Below are positions 24,401 through 34,859 of a DNA stretch of 64,000 nucleotides, in pieces. The stretch comes from Xylaria sp. FL1777 (Eukaryota > Ascomycota > Sordariomycetes > Xylariales > Xylariaceae). Location of the stretch: positions 310,001 to 374,000 of the forward strand of contig MU400519.1 in NCBI GenBank assembly GCA_022578965.1, written 5' to 3'. Under the pieces are notes generated by a model. That model was given only the letters and a program-made list of their open reading frames with translations, searched no databases and was not told the DNA's origin. Each line of letters starts with the position of its first letter. Within the stretch, counting starts at the first letter, position 1. The translations under genes and the position numbers were made by a program.

Positions 24401-26781
24401 CAGTGCGCTAACAACATGAGACAGCGTGTTCGGACAGATCCGGAACCAAAGCCAACATCTAGAATCTAATCTGAGACGGCCTAGGCTTATTTCAAGATAA
24501 CCGCCGTTCTCGACTAACAGAGTACTTTCACCCCGGTACTCAAATATCGTCCTTCGTTGTTAATTCTAGGGTCGAGGGTTAGGATTCATGCCGGCCCCCC
24601 CATTCCCACATAAAATAGATAATAACTTCAAGAGAGACGAAACAAGTATAACTAACGAAAAAGGTCAACCTTTTGGGTACGTCCTTTTAGCACAATACCA
24701 CATCTACGATTGCGGGTGACAGCGGTTGTAGATTACCATGAATTAAGCAAGGCACTAGGGTGACACAATAATACGAGAATTGTGTCCTCCACCAGGTTCT
24801 TCAAACACAATGTAAGGGAGTGCTGATATGCGGATCTTGATAGATAATTCTTTAGCACGGCTATAAAGATAACAAACACCATGGCACGTGAAGTTGTGCA
24901 AAGTAGATATCATTGGAGAATCAGCAGGATCGTTATGTTTGATTCGACACAAGTGAATTGTCCGCAACGCTAGAGCCGCCTCCAGTCAGCCCGTCTATTA
25001 GTTTAGACTTCTTATCTTTCCTCATTCGTCTTTTATCTAATATGGAGAAGCCCATCGCTTGCAGACCTAGGGTCATTGCTCCATGCTATATCGACTATGA
25101 CCGTCCACGGTGGGATATCCACGTAACGGCCACCTTGACTTCAATTTACATCGTATGCAGTCATGGTTAAATGTTCCAAGGCAAGCAAAATAGACTGCAA
25201 CGGGACCTTGAGCTGCCATAAATATCCCTATAATACTCGCAGTTTTAGGCCTAAAGAATGGTTTCCCTTTTTCCTTCTCTTAATTTTTCTACAACGGGCG
25301 GCACTTGCCGATCCCTTCTTCTGACTTATAGAAGGCATGTGAAGTATAGCATTTGTCCACCTCTTTCTGTACTCTTGTTGACCAAGCAACATCACTGATA
25401 CACCTTCTAATTAACTCAAGTCCTACTCCCTGTGATAGTATCTATTTAATCTGTACTCGATCTGCCTTCTAACTAACTTTTACGCCGACCGGTTTCTGTA
25501 TTACGGTGGCTCATCCGTAGTACTTGTACTTTCAAGGGAGCGTCTTGTGAGGTAAGGGATGATACTATTGTCTAACTTACTGACAAACTTTATCTTCCAA
25601 TTATCTATGCTAGTTGGTGCTCTATTGTGATACACAGCCCGTTGTCGAGACGCTCGCAAGATGTTTGCGTTCTCGGCATTGAGTGCCTCGCTCCAATCAT
25701 TCAAGCAGATTTCATACAACAAATAGGTCGACGCGTCGTCTTTGAATTAGCTGAGCTCGTGCCACTTACGGCAGAAATGATCATGCCTGGGTAACGAGAG
25801 GCTTCTATTCATCATATAAAGTCGATGAATCCATAGTTCACTGTCGAGCTTCCTTCTTGAGAAAAAACTCACCTCTTCTCAGCTCCTCACAATCCCACCA
25901 GAGCTCATGAGAGCTCCAAATTCTCGCTATCAATATCAAATATACACAGCACATCATCATACAGCATATAATCATCGATCTATTCTTGTCTCCTTGCCCA
26001 ACAGCTCTCCAACCATCATAGTCACCCTCAAAGAAACAAAGGACATATTACCACGCTCTCACCTAGTCGCACTTTTATCTAGTTCGAAAATGTGTCGGCA
26101 AACGACAGTCTGGGTCTTGAGCATGGACGGCCGCACTAGGCTACACTCTGAAACAAAGATTGAACGCTGCGAGCGCTTCTTGTCAGTTCCTCGGCAACCG
26201 TGCGATCTATTTAAAAGCAAGAATAGGACCAACCAGGACAGTGAATATAAGGTGGAAAGAGATATAGATGTTACTATCCGCCAGTTGAGCTGATGCAGGG
26301 GGAGGTGTTGAGGCCGAGTGGATGCCGATTTTATAAGCCTTTTTCATAGCTTCGCCTGCCATTCTTTAAATCGAAGTCGCTTGTTCACGAGTGCATATCA
26401 AACGCCCCTTCCCTCTGACGCGTTCTGAGCTGCGTGATGAGCAGATTTTGAGGGCCATTCCATAATTAGTGACTGAGATTTGTACTACACAAAATAAGAT
26501 TAAAATATAGAGAAGGGAAATCAAAGATGTTTATTTATATGCTGTGTTACGCGCCCTCGACATAAGCTTAGAGAGAACACCGCGAAGCGCTTAGTAAGAA
26601 TAGGGGCATAGTAGCGTGCTGAGAGTATTATTAGATATTACCATAGCTAATAAACATCCTCGTCGAGAGCCGAAGTCAATAGGATTATTAATGTTAAGGA
26701 CAGTATTGTATCATATTAGCTCCTAATGAATAAATTGGCATGCTTGAGTAATCGTACGCGAGGAGCCTCCTACTATTCTAA
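21499..26781. other. 5.3 kb gap with no well-supported gene
   Basis: The first part is the PEPCK promoter and leader, including a region near 22090-22200 with repeated GGTAGTAG(A)CGG words, a G-rich run at 22248-22254, and a GT repeat near 22424-22440. Motif clusters of the TAGGTA type appear near 22900-23040. From about 23.1 kb the DNA becomes AT-richer, with only short open frames, for example 25501-25722 on the minus strand (73 codons) with no recognised domain. A weak small-protein candidate at 26090-26293 is listed separately. Confidence 0.5.
26090..26293 (+). CDS. possible small protein of a Cys-rich fungal type, perhaps degraded
   Basis: A 67-codon frame starts MCRQTTVW and contains KIERCERFLSVPRQPCDLF. 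This resembles small secreted or cytosolic fungal proteins that begin with MC and carry spaced Cys residues, but this copy retains only three Cys. Near 26108-26125 an alternative frame would give a Cys-Glu-His-like stretch in place of LSMDG, so a frameshift is possible. No neighbours suggest a role. It may be chance. Confidence 0.2.
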   Translation: MCRQTTVWVLSMDGRTRLHSETKIERCERFLSVPRQPCDLFKSKNRTNQDSEYKVERDIDVTIRQLS

Positions 26782-27447
26782 TCACAACTGTACGACTTCC
26801 ACATCCGTAATGACATTTCCCCGCGTGGCCCGACTATAGGGACAAATCTCCTTAGCCTTGTCGACGATTTTCTCAATCTGGCTCTTCTCCAGACCGCGAA
26901 TACCAATCCTCATGTCGACACGAATCCCCATGTCAAGCTTCTTCATGTCGCCAACAAGGTGCACCGTCGTGTCGACGACGCTGTCCTCAGGGTCCGTCGG
27001 CATTTTCGTCTTCATCGATGCCGCCGCGGCGTTCATCGCCGACTGGAAACAGGCGCCGTACCCGGCCGCGAAGAGTTCCTCCGGGTTCGTCTTGCCCTTG
27101 TCGCCCGCACCGCCGAGTGCCTTGGCCATCGTGAGATCGACTCGCAGGTCATCTCCTTCCACATACCTAGAGGTGAATTAATTGGATTAGCCTCCCTTCT
27201 ATATTACACGATGATACTCGCTCTAAAGGCCTTCCCCTGGATAGGGAAGAAAACTGATTATAGCGAGTGACTGCTAAGGTCCACCGTACCCGGTGCGAGC
27301 TCCTTTTACCCTCGCATGTGCGGAGTAGAGAATTGGTGCGATGTCCGTGCTCAACAATCGTCTCCCGATACCGCGCTCTACGGTTAATATCCGAGGCGCT
27401 CGCCGCGCAGTAGCGAGAAGAGGTTGAAGGGATCGTGGAGCGGCCAT
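26782..27447 (-). CDS. Ohr/OsmC-family peroxidase with probable mitochondrial presequence
   Basis: Ohr proteins reduce organic and fatty-acid hydroperoxides using a Cys pair and dihydrolipoyl-type reductants. Two exons, 27447-27290 and 27166-26782, joined at donor GTACGG and acceptor CTCTAG, give 180 aa. The first ~37 residues (MAAPRSLQPLLATARRAPR and on through GIGRRLLST) are Arg-rich, free of acidic residues for the first 25, and resemble a mitochondrial targeting peptide. APILYSAHARVKG follows as the family start. The two catalytic Cys are C92 in GYGACFQSA and C161 in CPYSRATRGN. NPEELFAAG is the usual helix entry. The family is common in bacteria and patchy in eukaryotes. Targeting is inferred from composition only. 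It ends 3' to the Zn2Cys6 gene on the same strand, with no sign of co-transcription. Confidence 0.87.
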
Positions 27448-28058
27448 GTTGGATTTCTCAGCCGTAATTAATCAATACAAGGCAGTAATCCAATTCATAA
27501 ATATGAGGAAACCCCTAGTATTTAAATTAATATTTTTCCTTTTTAATCCATGGCAGGCTGTTTTCGAACAACAATGGCAGCCATGTAAGCGTCATAGAGG
27601 ACATAGTTCCGTGTGACGTAGAAGACGCGATGCCTAGCTAGAAATGAACTACATATTAAGTATAATTCGACACCTCCCCTATAAAGTTTCTAGTCGGTAC
27701 CTGACTAGTCCGGTTTGAGGGCTTGGAGGATAACACCGAGCGTCGAATCCGATATGAATTCTTCTCCATATAACATGGCTGTTGTTCTATTGCCATGAAA
27801 TGCAGCATTAGTGTATACCCAGTGACTATGTCGAGTTCAAAAAGAAGAGAAAAGGAAAGCTACACACTTGCCAAGACAATTATAATAAGTATTTTCATGT
27901 TAACTATAGAACAATGTATGTACTGCATTCAGACCCATTCCTTGCAGTAATGAGCCTGAGGTAAATAGGGTATATCTCTACCTGAACCAACGCCCCTTGA
28001 ACTCCAAAATGCGCGGCGGATAGCCAATTTGAGGACCCATTCCTAAATCCATGCCTCT
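27448..28058. other. intergenic, no gene seen
   Basis: This is the promoter of the Ohr gene and the 3' flank of the Zn2Cys6 gene. It is AT-rich near 27480-27560. No open frame of note and no structured RNA were recognised. Confidence 0.55.
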
Positions 28059-29713
28059 CTATGCCTGTATGAAATCCGTCAGTCTCAATTGCCCGCAAAC
28101 CCAAGAGATACTCTCCCCCCATTCGGGCGTCAGGATGGCTGGTGACGGCGGTCTAGGCGGTAAGAGCTGCATGGCTTTCCAGATGCCGATGGCTAACCTC
28201 TTCCCGAGATCCCTGGCCCACCAGAACTCGTTACCAACGCGGTCGATCAACACGGTCCAGTGCATGAGGATGAGGAGGGCCATGGGGTCGGAGGCCTTGA
28301 TAGCTGCCGTGAAGTCGGGCCCCGCACCACCCGGGAACACGAAGCAGAACCCGCGTAAAATGGCGCGCTGTTCCTCTGCAAAACAGTGCCTGAGCAACCC
28401 GATGGCGGTCTTCCATGGCGTTATGGGCGTTGTGGAAGTCGTCGAGACTGTGTCGCTGCGCGGAGTGGTCACGACGCTCATCTCGTCGCTCGGTGCGGAC
28501 GGCGATCCCTGGTATCGGGAGCTGTGGTACAATTCATTGAGATCCTGGAGGCGGGCGAGCGCGGCCTGCGTGCCCGGGTGAAGCGCAATGGCTGATGCGA
28601 GCCCGTAATTCAGATACGCGCGGAGGGGAACAGGGCTGTCGAGAAGCCGCTGAAAATCAGTGTGCGCGATATTGACTTGGATATAGATGTTAGTGACGTT
28701 GCTTCGAGACGTATGAATAGAGACTTCGATTCCAATGTAGGGCTTCTGGGACATGTATGCTTGATATTGGTGAACTCAAAGGAGGTTCCTCTAGATATAC
28801 TCACCGCTGCCATTCAAGAGGTCGAAGGCCACGGCCACCGTGGACAAAGTGTTAAGTTCGTTGCCCTCGGAAAAGTTGCATTGGGAAAATGCAATGTTAA
28901 TGAAAGCTGTCATGCTAGAATATATGTAGAGCATATGATGGGTTGTTGGGTCCATCTTCCCCAGGTGTATTCGAAATGAGCGACTCGCGCTATCGTCTGA
29001 ATCGCAGAGGTCAGTCTTTGGCCCAATTGAGCGCACAGGGCCAACGTGCGCCTAGGGGCAAGTACCCATGGCCATGGCTCGACTTGAGATGGACTGATTG
29101 TCACTTACAGAGCTCCATGGCAAGATTAAAATACCCCCTCGCTTCTGGTTCCTGGGTCATCGTGGACCTGTGGAGGGCCGCCGCAACAAATATGCCGTTC
29201 AGCAGGAAATCGTAGCGGAGGGCTTCCTGTGGCATGATGAACTGCATGTAATGGTGATCCTCGGGCACGCTACAGAGGCTTTTATACGTCGACGTCGACC
29301 AGCAATGCATCAACTCGAGTTCCAGCATCCTCCGGCTTTCCTTGACGACCAGACCGCCTGGCTCGCTCAAGCTGCGCTCCTCTGAACTACGGCCGGACGG
29401 AGACCATCGGGCCTGCATCAGCGCAGTCAACTTGTCGCCCTTGGCCCAGGCATATTCGCATCTCGCATTCCGCAGAGTGCAGTTGTTACAGGGCGGGCCC
29501 GATTCATCACACTGTCATCAAGAAAAATCTTAGCCCCCCTGTTCAGATGTTCAGATCGGCAAGACCCGCGCGCCGATATCACGCCATTGCTCATGTCGAC
29601 GGCTTCGGGCGGCGACCAGATCTTCGGACGAAAAGGCATACCTTGGTGTGCCACTTTTTACAATTCAAGCACCCGCGTCGCGACTTTTTGTGAGACCGCC
29701 TCTGTTGCATCAT
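28059..29713 (-). CDS. Zn2Cys6 transcription factor, UPC2-like group
   Basis: This is a fungal zinc-cluster regulator, expected to be nuclear. Four exons, 29713-29642, 29511-29109, 28996-28805 and 28675-28059, give 427 aa with matching phases. The cluster is perfect, C15-x2-C18-x6-C25-x6-C32-x2-C35-x6-C42. It follows a basic KKSRRG start, and intron 1 falls inside it between K24 and C25. The body shows the pattern of sterol-uptake-control-like regulators: LELMHCWSTSTYKSL, YDFLLNGIFVAAALH, then MDPTTHHMLYIYSSMTAF and near the end PEWGESISWVCGQL. In yeasts that group includes Upc2, a sterol sensor; many filamentous members have unknown targets, so no target is claimed. The 28675 acceptor (CCAAG) is the weakest junction. 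Length fits the group. Confidence 0.85.
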
Positions 29714-32700
29714 AGCCGTTTAAACCGAGTCGCACTGTTCGAGAACGTCCAGAGTCGAGAGAGCCGATGCTTGGTACTAATGTAAGCGGATCGAGAGCTT
29801 ATCAACTTTTGTAGGTCTTACTATCGCTTAGCATCCCCCCCTTTTAATGAGATGATGACCCTGGGTGTATGACCGGGTCGACTCGAGTGCTGCGCCGCAC
29901 AATTTAGGCCCGACCTCTCGGGAAAGTCGCCTAGTACTGGCCGGGGCTGAGCAACGCCCATGTGGCTTGTTCCTGGCGGGCATGGGCATTATTGGCCCGT
30001 TCGCGACGGGGGTGCTCGTGTCCAGCGTCGAGCGCTTCGGCGGCGTGCAGTACAGCCGGCGCCCATTCTTACATCAGCGCAGAGTGACATCGCAACCCAG
30101 TCTCCAGAGCCAAGCCTTCAATCCGAGGTGTTGAGCCCTATCACAGGCGAGCATCGCACACTGTCGCATACCTATACTGCGACACCTCACCGATATATGT
30201 CCAGCGCTCTGAAACCTTGGCAGCAGTTTAAAGTACTGTGCATCAGGCGGAGCATGTGATCGCATGATGCTTAGAACAGACTTACGCTATACCCATTACT
30301 GTACCTGGTCTGGCAAAGCAGAGCATTGTCCACTACCTTTGTCCATTGCCTTGCGCACAGTATCTACGCAGTGGAAATACCGGTGCTTACACACATTTGC
30401 AGTGTTGAGTGTTGAGCGTTGAGTGTCGGCCAAGTCCAGTTCCAGTTCCACGAGCAGGGAACTGGGCTTGACGCTGGATGCTTGACGCTTGATGCTTGAC
30501 GGCGTCTTCCCGTCCCGTCATCTATTTTAGTTTCCGGGGGCCGTCTTGGGACCGACCTGGTGGATGCAAGATGTGCACAGAATACAGTAGATAGTGGGTA
30601 CTGTGGTTCATCACCCTTCTTCCTTCAATCTTCTTCTTCTTCCTTCACCCTTCCTCCACGATACTAAATAAAGAACCATCCCGCCGCTGAAAACAGACAC
30701 GAATCGTCCTCTTTAATAGGTATGGATTACCTATATCTGAGAAATCCGACGACCTGTCTGATGGAACTAGCGGAAACCCCCCCGCAATCTCGGTTAAATC
30801 TGCCTAAATCATCAGGTTAGTTAACCAGGGTCCGAAACGACGCATATAGCACACTATCTTCTGTAGGTACCTTACCCTGAGTAAGTAAGCAAAAGTTGGA
30901 CGCCACCAGGCGAATTGTACATATGAGTAGGTAATACGTTGAAGTGTCTCCAATTTGCTAGAAGATGACGTGTTCATCTCTACCTATATATGCCACGACT
31001 AAACAAGAAAGAACTGATAAAAAACAAACCAGAAAACAGGCTGCAGAAGCCATTGTATGAACAAGGCGTACTAAAACAAGCCTGAATAGTTCATTTATTT
31101 TTACAAGCCCTTTTGCAACGCCCTTGCAGCTACGTCGGCGTGCAGCAGTCACAGAAACCACCAGCGCCAATCTTAAAGCAATGACAGGGGACTAAATGAT
31201 GAGAGAAAACTCCATGACCAACCCCGACCTGAGGGATCAGACGACCGGATCATAAGAACCCGTCTTTCTTAGTACCGATGTCGTACGGGGACAGGTTCCA
31301 GTCGTGAATTGTAGGCGGCTCCTGTGTGATTTGCACTGAAGTCCCTGCCCGAGCGTCTTTTTCCAGACAAAGTACAGTCGCAAACCCGTTCGCGCGTTAG
31401 GGTTTCGGGTTACATTGATTAATTGCAAGTCGCTTCCAAAGATACTCAGGCTAACAAGTCTTAAGAATTATTTACACAGAAGAGCCCCAAGGTATATGGG
31501 TTGAAATCGCCACTCTAGGTAGTAATCTCAGGTTTAGATACAACCTTTCAATCCCCAAGTCTACTTTCTATCTGCAAGCAATACGCCGTTTTTGCTGAAG
31601 TTGTATTGTCACTCACGCAAAATAGCACCGTTGTTGCGTTCAATATAACAACAGCATATATGTAACGTACCCACTCCTACGCAACATGTTACCTATCTGA
31701 AGACTAGATACCCTAGAAGATGGGCTTATACATGAACTAGGGCAATTGTGTCTTCGTCCCAATGATCAGCTGGAAACCGCTCACATAAGCACACCGCAGA
31801 GAAAAGCGGCGTGTCTGTGTCAACATTTTCCACAAATGGCAAATATAGCTGCCTATATCTCTCCTGAGATGTCATCAAAGGCGACTCCGCTGAAGAGATG
31901 ATTTCGGTCTAAATTCAAGTTGCTCAACAGGTAACCCGCTGTAGGGAGTTGTGTCACATTAAGTCTGATGAGATTCAACTATTACCGAACGCCGCACCGT
32001 ATATCATCAAAATGTATATAAGCGCGGAGTCTTGAATTTTCCGAACAAAAGTTTTGAGGAAAGTTTCTCCTAATCCCTTCGGCACATTACCGGCATGACT
32101 CTAAAGAGAGATTCGGCAGAGATACAAACAAGCTCTGTGCTATTTACTATGACACATGGGTATTCCTCCGTTTCGAACTTCAGTGTTAAAGATATGAACC
32201 CATATGAACCCTACTGGGTTGACTTATATCCACAATGCTAGATACGCCTCTATTCTAGAAAACTGCAATTTCGCTCTCCTAGCAATCTGTTAGGTGATAT
32301 AATCACATATAGACCCTTAGCGTCTATATAGTAGACTTGGTATATATATGGGCTATTCTTACCAACTGCTATTGGGAAGCCCTAAGGGCCAATTGACCAA
32401 CGTACCGGCTACTGACCCCTTTACTACCTGCTATGTGACTGCGTACGGGCTATCTATTCACTCCGGGACAATACCCTCTAACACAATGTTTCTGTTGAAA
32501 AAGATCTTGTTGTTGTAGAGTAATGCAAATATTGAAAAACTGCACGCGCATGCTTAATCGTTTCGAGGTTCGTGGAACAATATCACTTGTTGCGTAGCAC
32601 TGGGCCTCTTCCTTCTTTAGAGGAATCCAAACAAATGGCAAATTACTTAACCTTGTACATTTCATTGTATGCGTCTATCAAGAACCACGATCTCATTGTG

Positions 32701-32958
32701 CCATGCTTGTTCGATGACAAACGTTGTGAAATCCCTTTGAAAATCATTTTCAAATAACTAAAGTGTTCCCCTGAAAAGTCCTTTGTTTGCAGTTCATAGT
32801 TCGAGTTTGGCTAGGCAGTTTGGTATTTAATTAAGAGATTGTGCTGCATTTTTATACGCCAGACCCTTTTGAGAAGTCACCGCAACACTCCGAATAAACT
32901 AATACATAATAGCAAATATTCCTGAGTTCCCGCACATAGCAAAAGAGGGGAAGAAAAT
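29714..32958. other. 3.2 kb intergenic stretch without a supported gene
   Basis: This holds the promoter of the minus-strand Zn2Cys6 gene and then sequence without recognised exons. Short imperfect direct repeats occur at about 30402-30428 (GTGTTGAGTGTTGAGCGTTG) and 30470-30500 (TGACGCTGGATGCTTGACGC). A TTCTTCTTCTTCC tract lies near 30629-30642. The region is AT-rich from about 31.4 kb. Open frames at 29865-30265 show no domain. Confidence 0.5.
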
Positions 32959-33534
32959 ATGTCTCGAACAACTCAGAGTAATACTCGACTTGACCAAATC
33001 CCGGAGATCCTGCTGGAGATTATTTCATGTCTAGATCAGTTGAGCCGCATCAACCTTGCCATAGCCTACCCCAAAATATTTCTGGGCCCAGCTATTAACA
33101 TCTTCCGCCTAGATGCAATGGAACTCCTGAATTGGAAGGATTGGTCGGAAATATGCGCCAACAAAAGCAACATGAAGGCAGAAAATCCAGACCCAAGTGC
33201 TAGCATCGACAACTCCAACGAGGATGACGTGAACAATATTGAGAAAGTCAATGGCATGACGAAGGTAGAGTATTATCAAATTATGATGCCCCTTCTTTAC
33301 ACGGCCATCGAGAACGATATTAGTATTCCTGTCATACGAGAGATAATTGCGGCATATGTAAGCGTCTGTGCTACCTCTATAGATGGTATCTGGGGTGGGC
33401 GTTTTCTACCGTATCTACCACCGCTGTTAATTGCTAGAGTGCTACGCAAACCCCGTGTAGTTTCTTTGCTAATCGATGAGGGAGCTGATCCCTCGTTATT
33501 ACGGCAACAGTATGGGCCCATATCATTATCTTGA
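32959..33534 (+). CDS. short F-box-like protein with ankyrin-like C-terminus
   Basis: The single exon encodes 191 aa. Residues about 10-45 (RLDQIPEILLEIISCLDQL and on through the AIAYPKIF stretch) fit an F-box, which would bind Skp1 in an SCF ubiquitin ligase. A low-complexity acidic/Asn stretch spans about residues 74-95. After it, LLYTAIENDISIPVIREII and VVSLLIDEGADP read as ankyrin-type helices. Fungal F-box/ankyrin proteins are usually several hundred residues with many repeats, so this copy is short and may be truncated by the stop at 33532-33534. The surrounding DNA is AT-rich with no neighbour of related function. The substrate is unknown. Confidence 0.6.
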   Translation: MSRTTQSNTRLDQIPEILLEIISCLDQLSRINLAIAYPKIFLGPAINIFRLDAMELLNWKDWSEICANKSNMKAENPDPSASIDNSNEDDVNNIEKVNGMTKVEYYQIMMPLLYTAIENDISIPVIREIIAAYVSVCATSIDGIWGGRFLPYLPPLLIARVLRKPRVVSLLIDEGADPSLLRQQYGPISLS

Positions 33535-34859
33535 GGGAAGATACTAACCTACTAGCAAGCTCGGGGCGAGTTGGATGGTGCTTTGAAACATCAGTGAAGT
33601 TAATAGGCGATGAAAGCGACTAGAGTAAATAGATAGAACACATTGAAATATCATAGCTACGAATAGAGGACATATTTAGACTATATTACGTGGTGAAACT
33701 GGGCATGAAAATTGATCAGCACATCAGACCTTGCCGAAATAGGAAATGAAAAGTTTAGATTCTGATCTCATAGAGATTTAGCTTTCATAGAAACACTGCT
33801 AAGAGGCTTACATGTGAAAATGAAGGGGGTTGTTAGAGCATTGTGGAACAATATTATCCGGAAATGTAGAATAGGAGTAGCTGTGAGCGAAAAAAAGGCA
33901 CAATACACACTATTCACTACTCGCATACATGTACATATACATATTATTTAGTAGCAACAAAAGTGACCTCGGAGAGAGCCGTTCTTTACGCAGTATGGAT
34001 GTAGTCTTGCATAGTGATTATAAAACAGTTTCGGGTGCCTGCACTGTCACACACACTGTACCTATCTCACATGTAGCACAGTGTTAGATTGACACGCATG
34101 GACTTAGGAGATACAACAACCTTCAGGACTCAATATGTACAGACACCTAACAATCACCCCACGGGCTAGGGAACCAATCTAGTATAGTGGAAAATGAAGT
34201 AACCATGCACTCATACACTACCAAACAATGTACCGAAGACGGAATAGAGCATCAGAGCTACGTAGTGTAGTGAGTTCTTCTCTACGTCAGTCATGAGGTA
34301 GCAGTGTGTACTGCCACAGTTACAACTAGCCAATCAGAGCCTTTGGCATAGATCTGCACTATCCGACGTGTTGCATAGTGCTCGACTACTTACATATATA
34401 TAGTCGGCTCTATAATGCACCTGTAGAGTGTTGGTTAGGCAAAGAAATATCTCCTTAATTATATTAAATGCATGATTTCCCCCCCAAGTTTCAACGCTGT
34501 AAGTCCGATTCCGATTAGAAATATAGGATTCGCGTTGGTTGTTGGTAGATAAGTGGAGTAGATGTGGCACAGGTGGCTTTCTTGAGGAGGTGACTGCGCG
34601 AGGCACGTCAGCTGGTGAGGTACCTAAAGCAGGTTACTTTGTTTAAGATATTCATTTGTCTCAGGTTATCGCAGGTTATCGCAGGTTATCGCCAGCCTTG
34701 CGGCCCATTCTCATCTACATTCACGACTCCCATTGACCAACTATTTCCCAGGTTATTCTATAAGTCTGATAGCTAAGAGCTTTCTGAAGCGCCCTCGGGA
34801 CCCGTGGCGGTGACAGTAGCTCCGATTCGAGAACTGGGGGCCGAACAACACAATACACC
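33535..34859. other. intergenic, AT-rich, no gene seen
   Basis: No domain or exon chain is visible. In-frame continuation of the ankyrin-like sequence after the stop at 33534 was not recognised. A threefold direct repeat lies at the right end (34662-34692, listed separately), within the presumed upstream region of the next regulator gene. Confidence 0.5.
34662..34692. repeat. 10-bp direct repeat, three copies
   Basis: The unit CAGGTTATCG occurs three times head to tail, about 170 bp upstream of the start of the Zn2Cys6 gene at 34860. A related AGGTTAC word lies at 34631. Function is unknown. A regulatory role is possible because of the position, but nothing else supports it. Confidence 0.7.

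Noticed and set aside
29865..30265. Overlapping frames upstream of the UPC2-like gene
   Set aside because: No domain; frames occur on both strands and have no splice connection to the regulator, whose ATG is well placed at 29713.
34662..34692. Direct repeats as a CRISPR-like array
   Set aside because: The copies are contiguous with no spacers, and the genome is eukaryotic.
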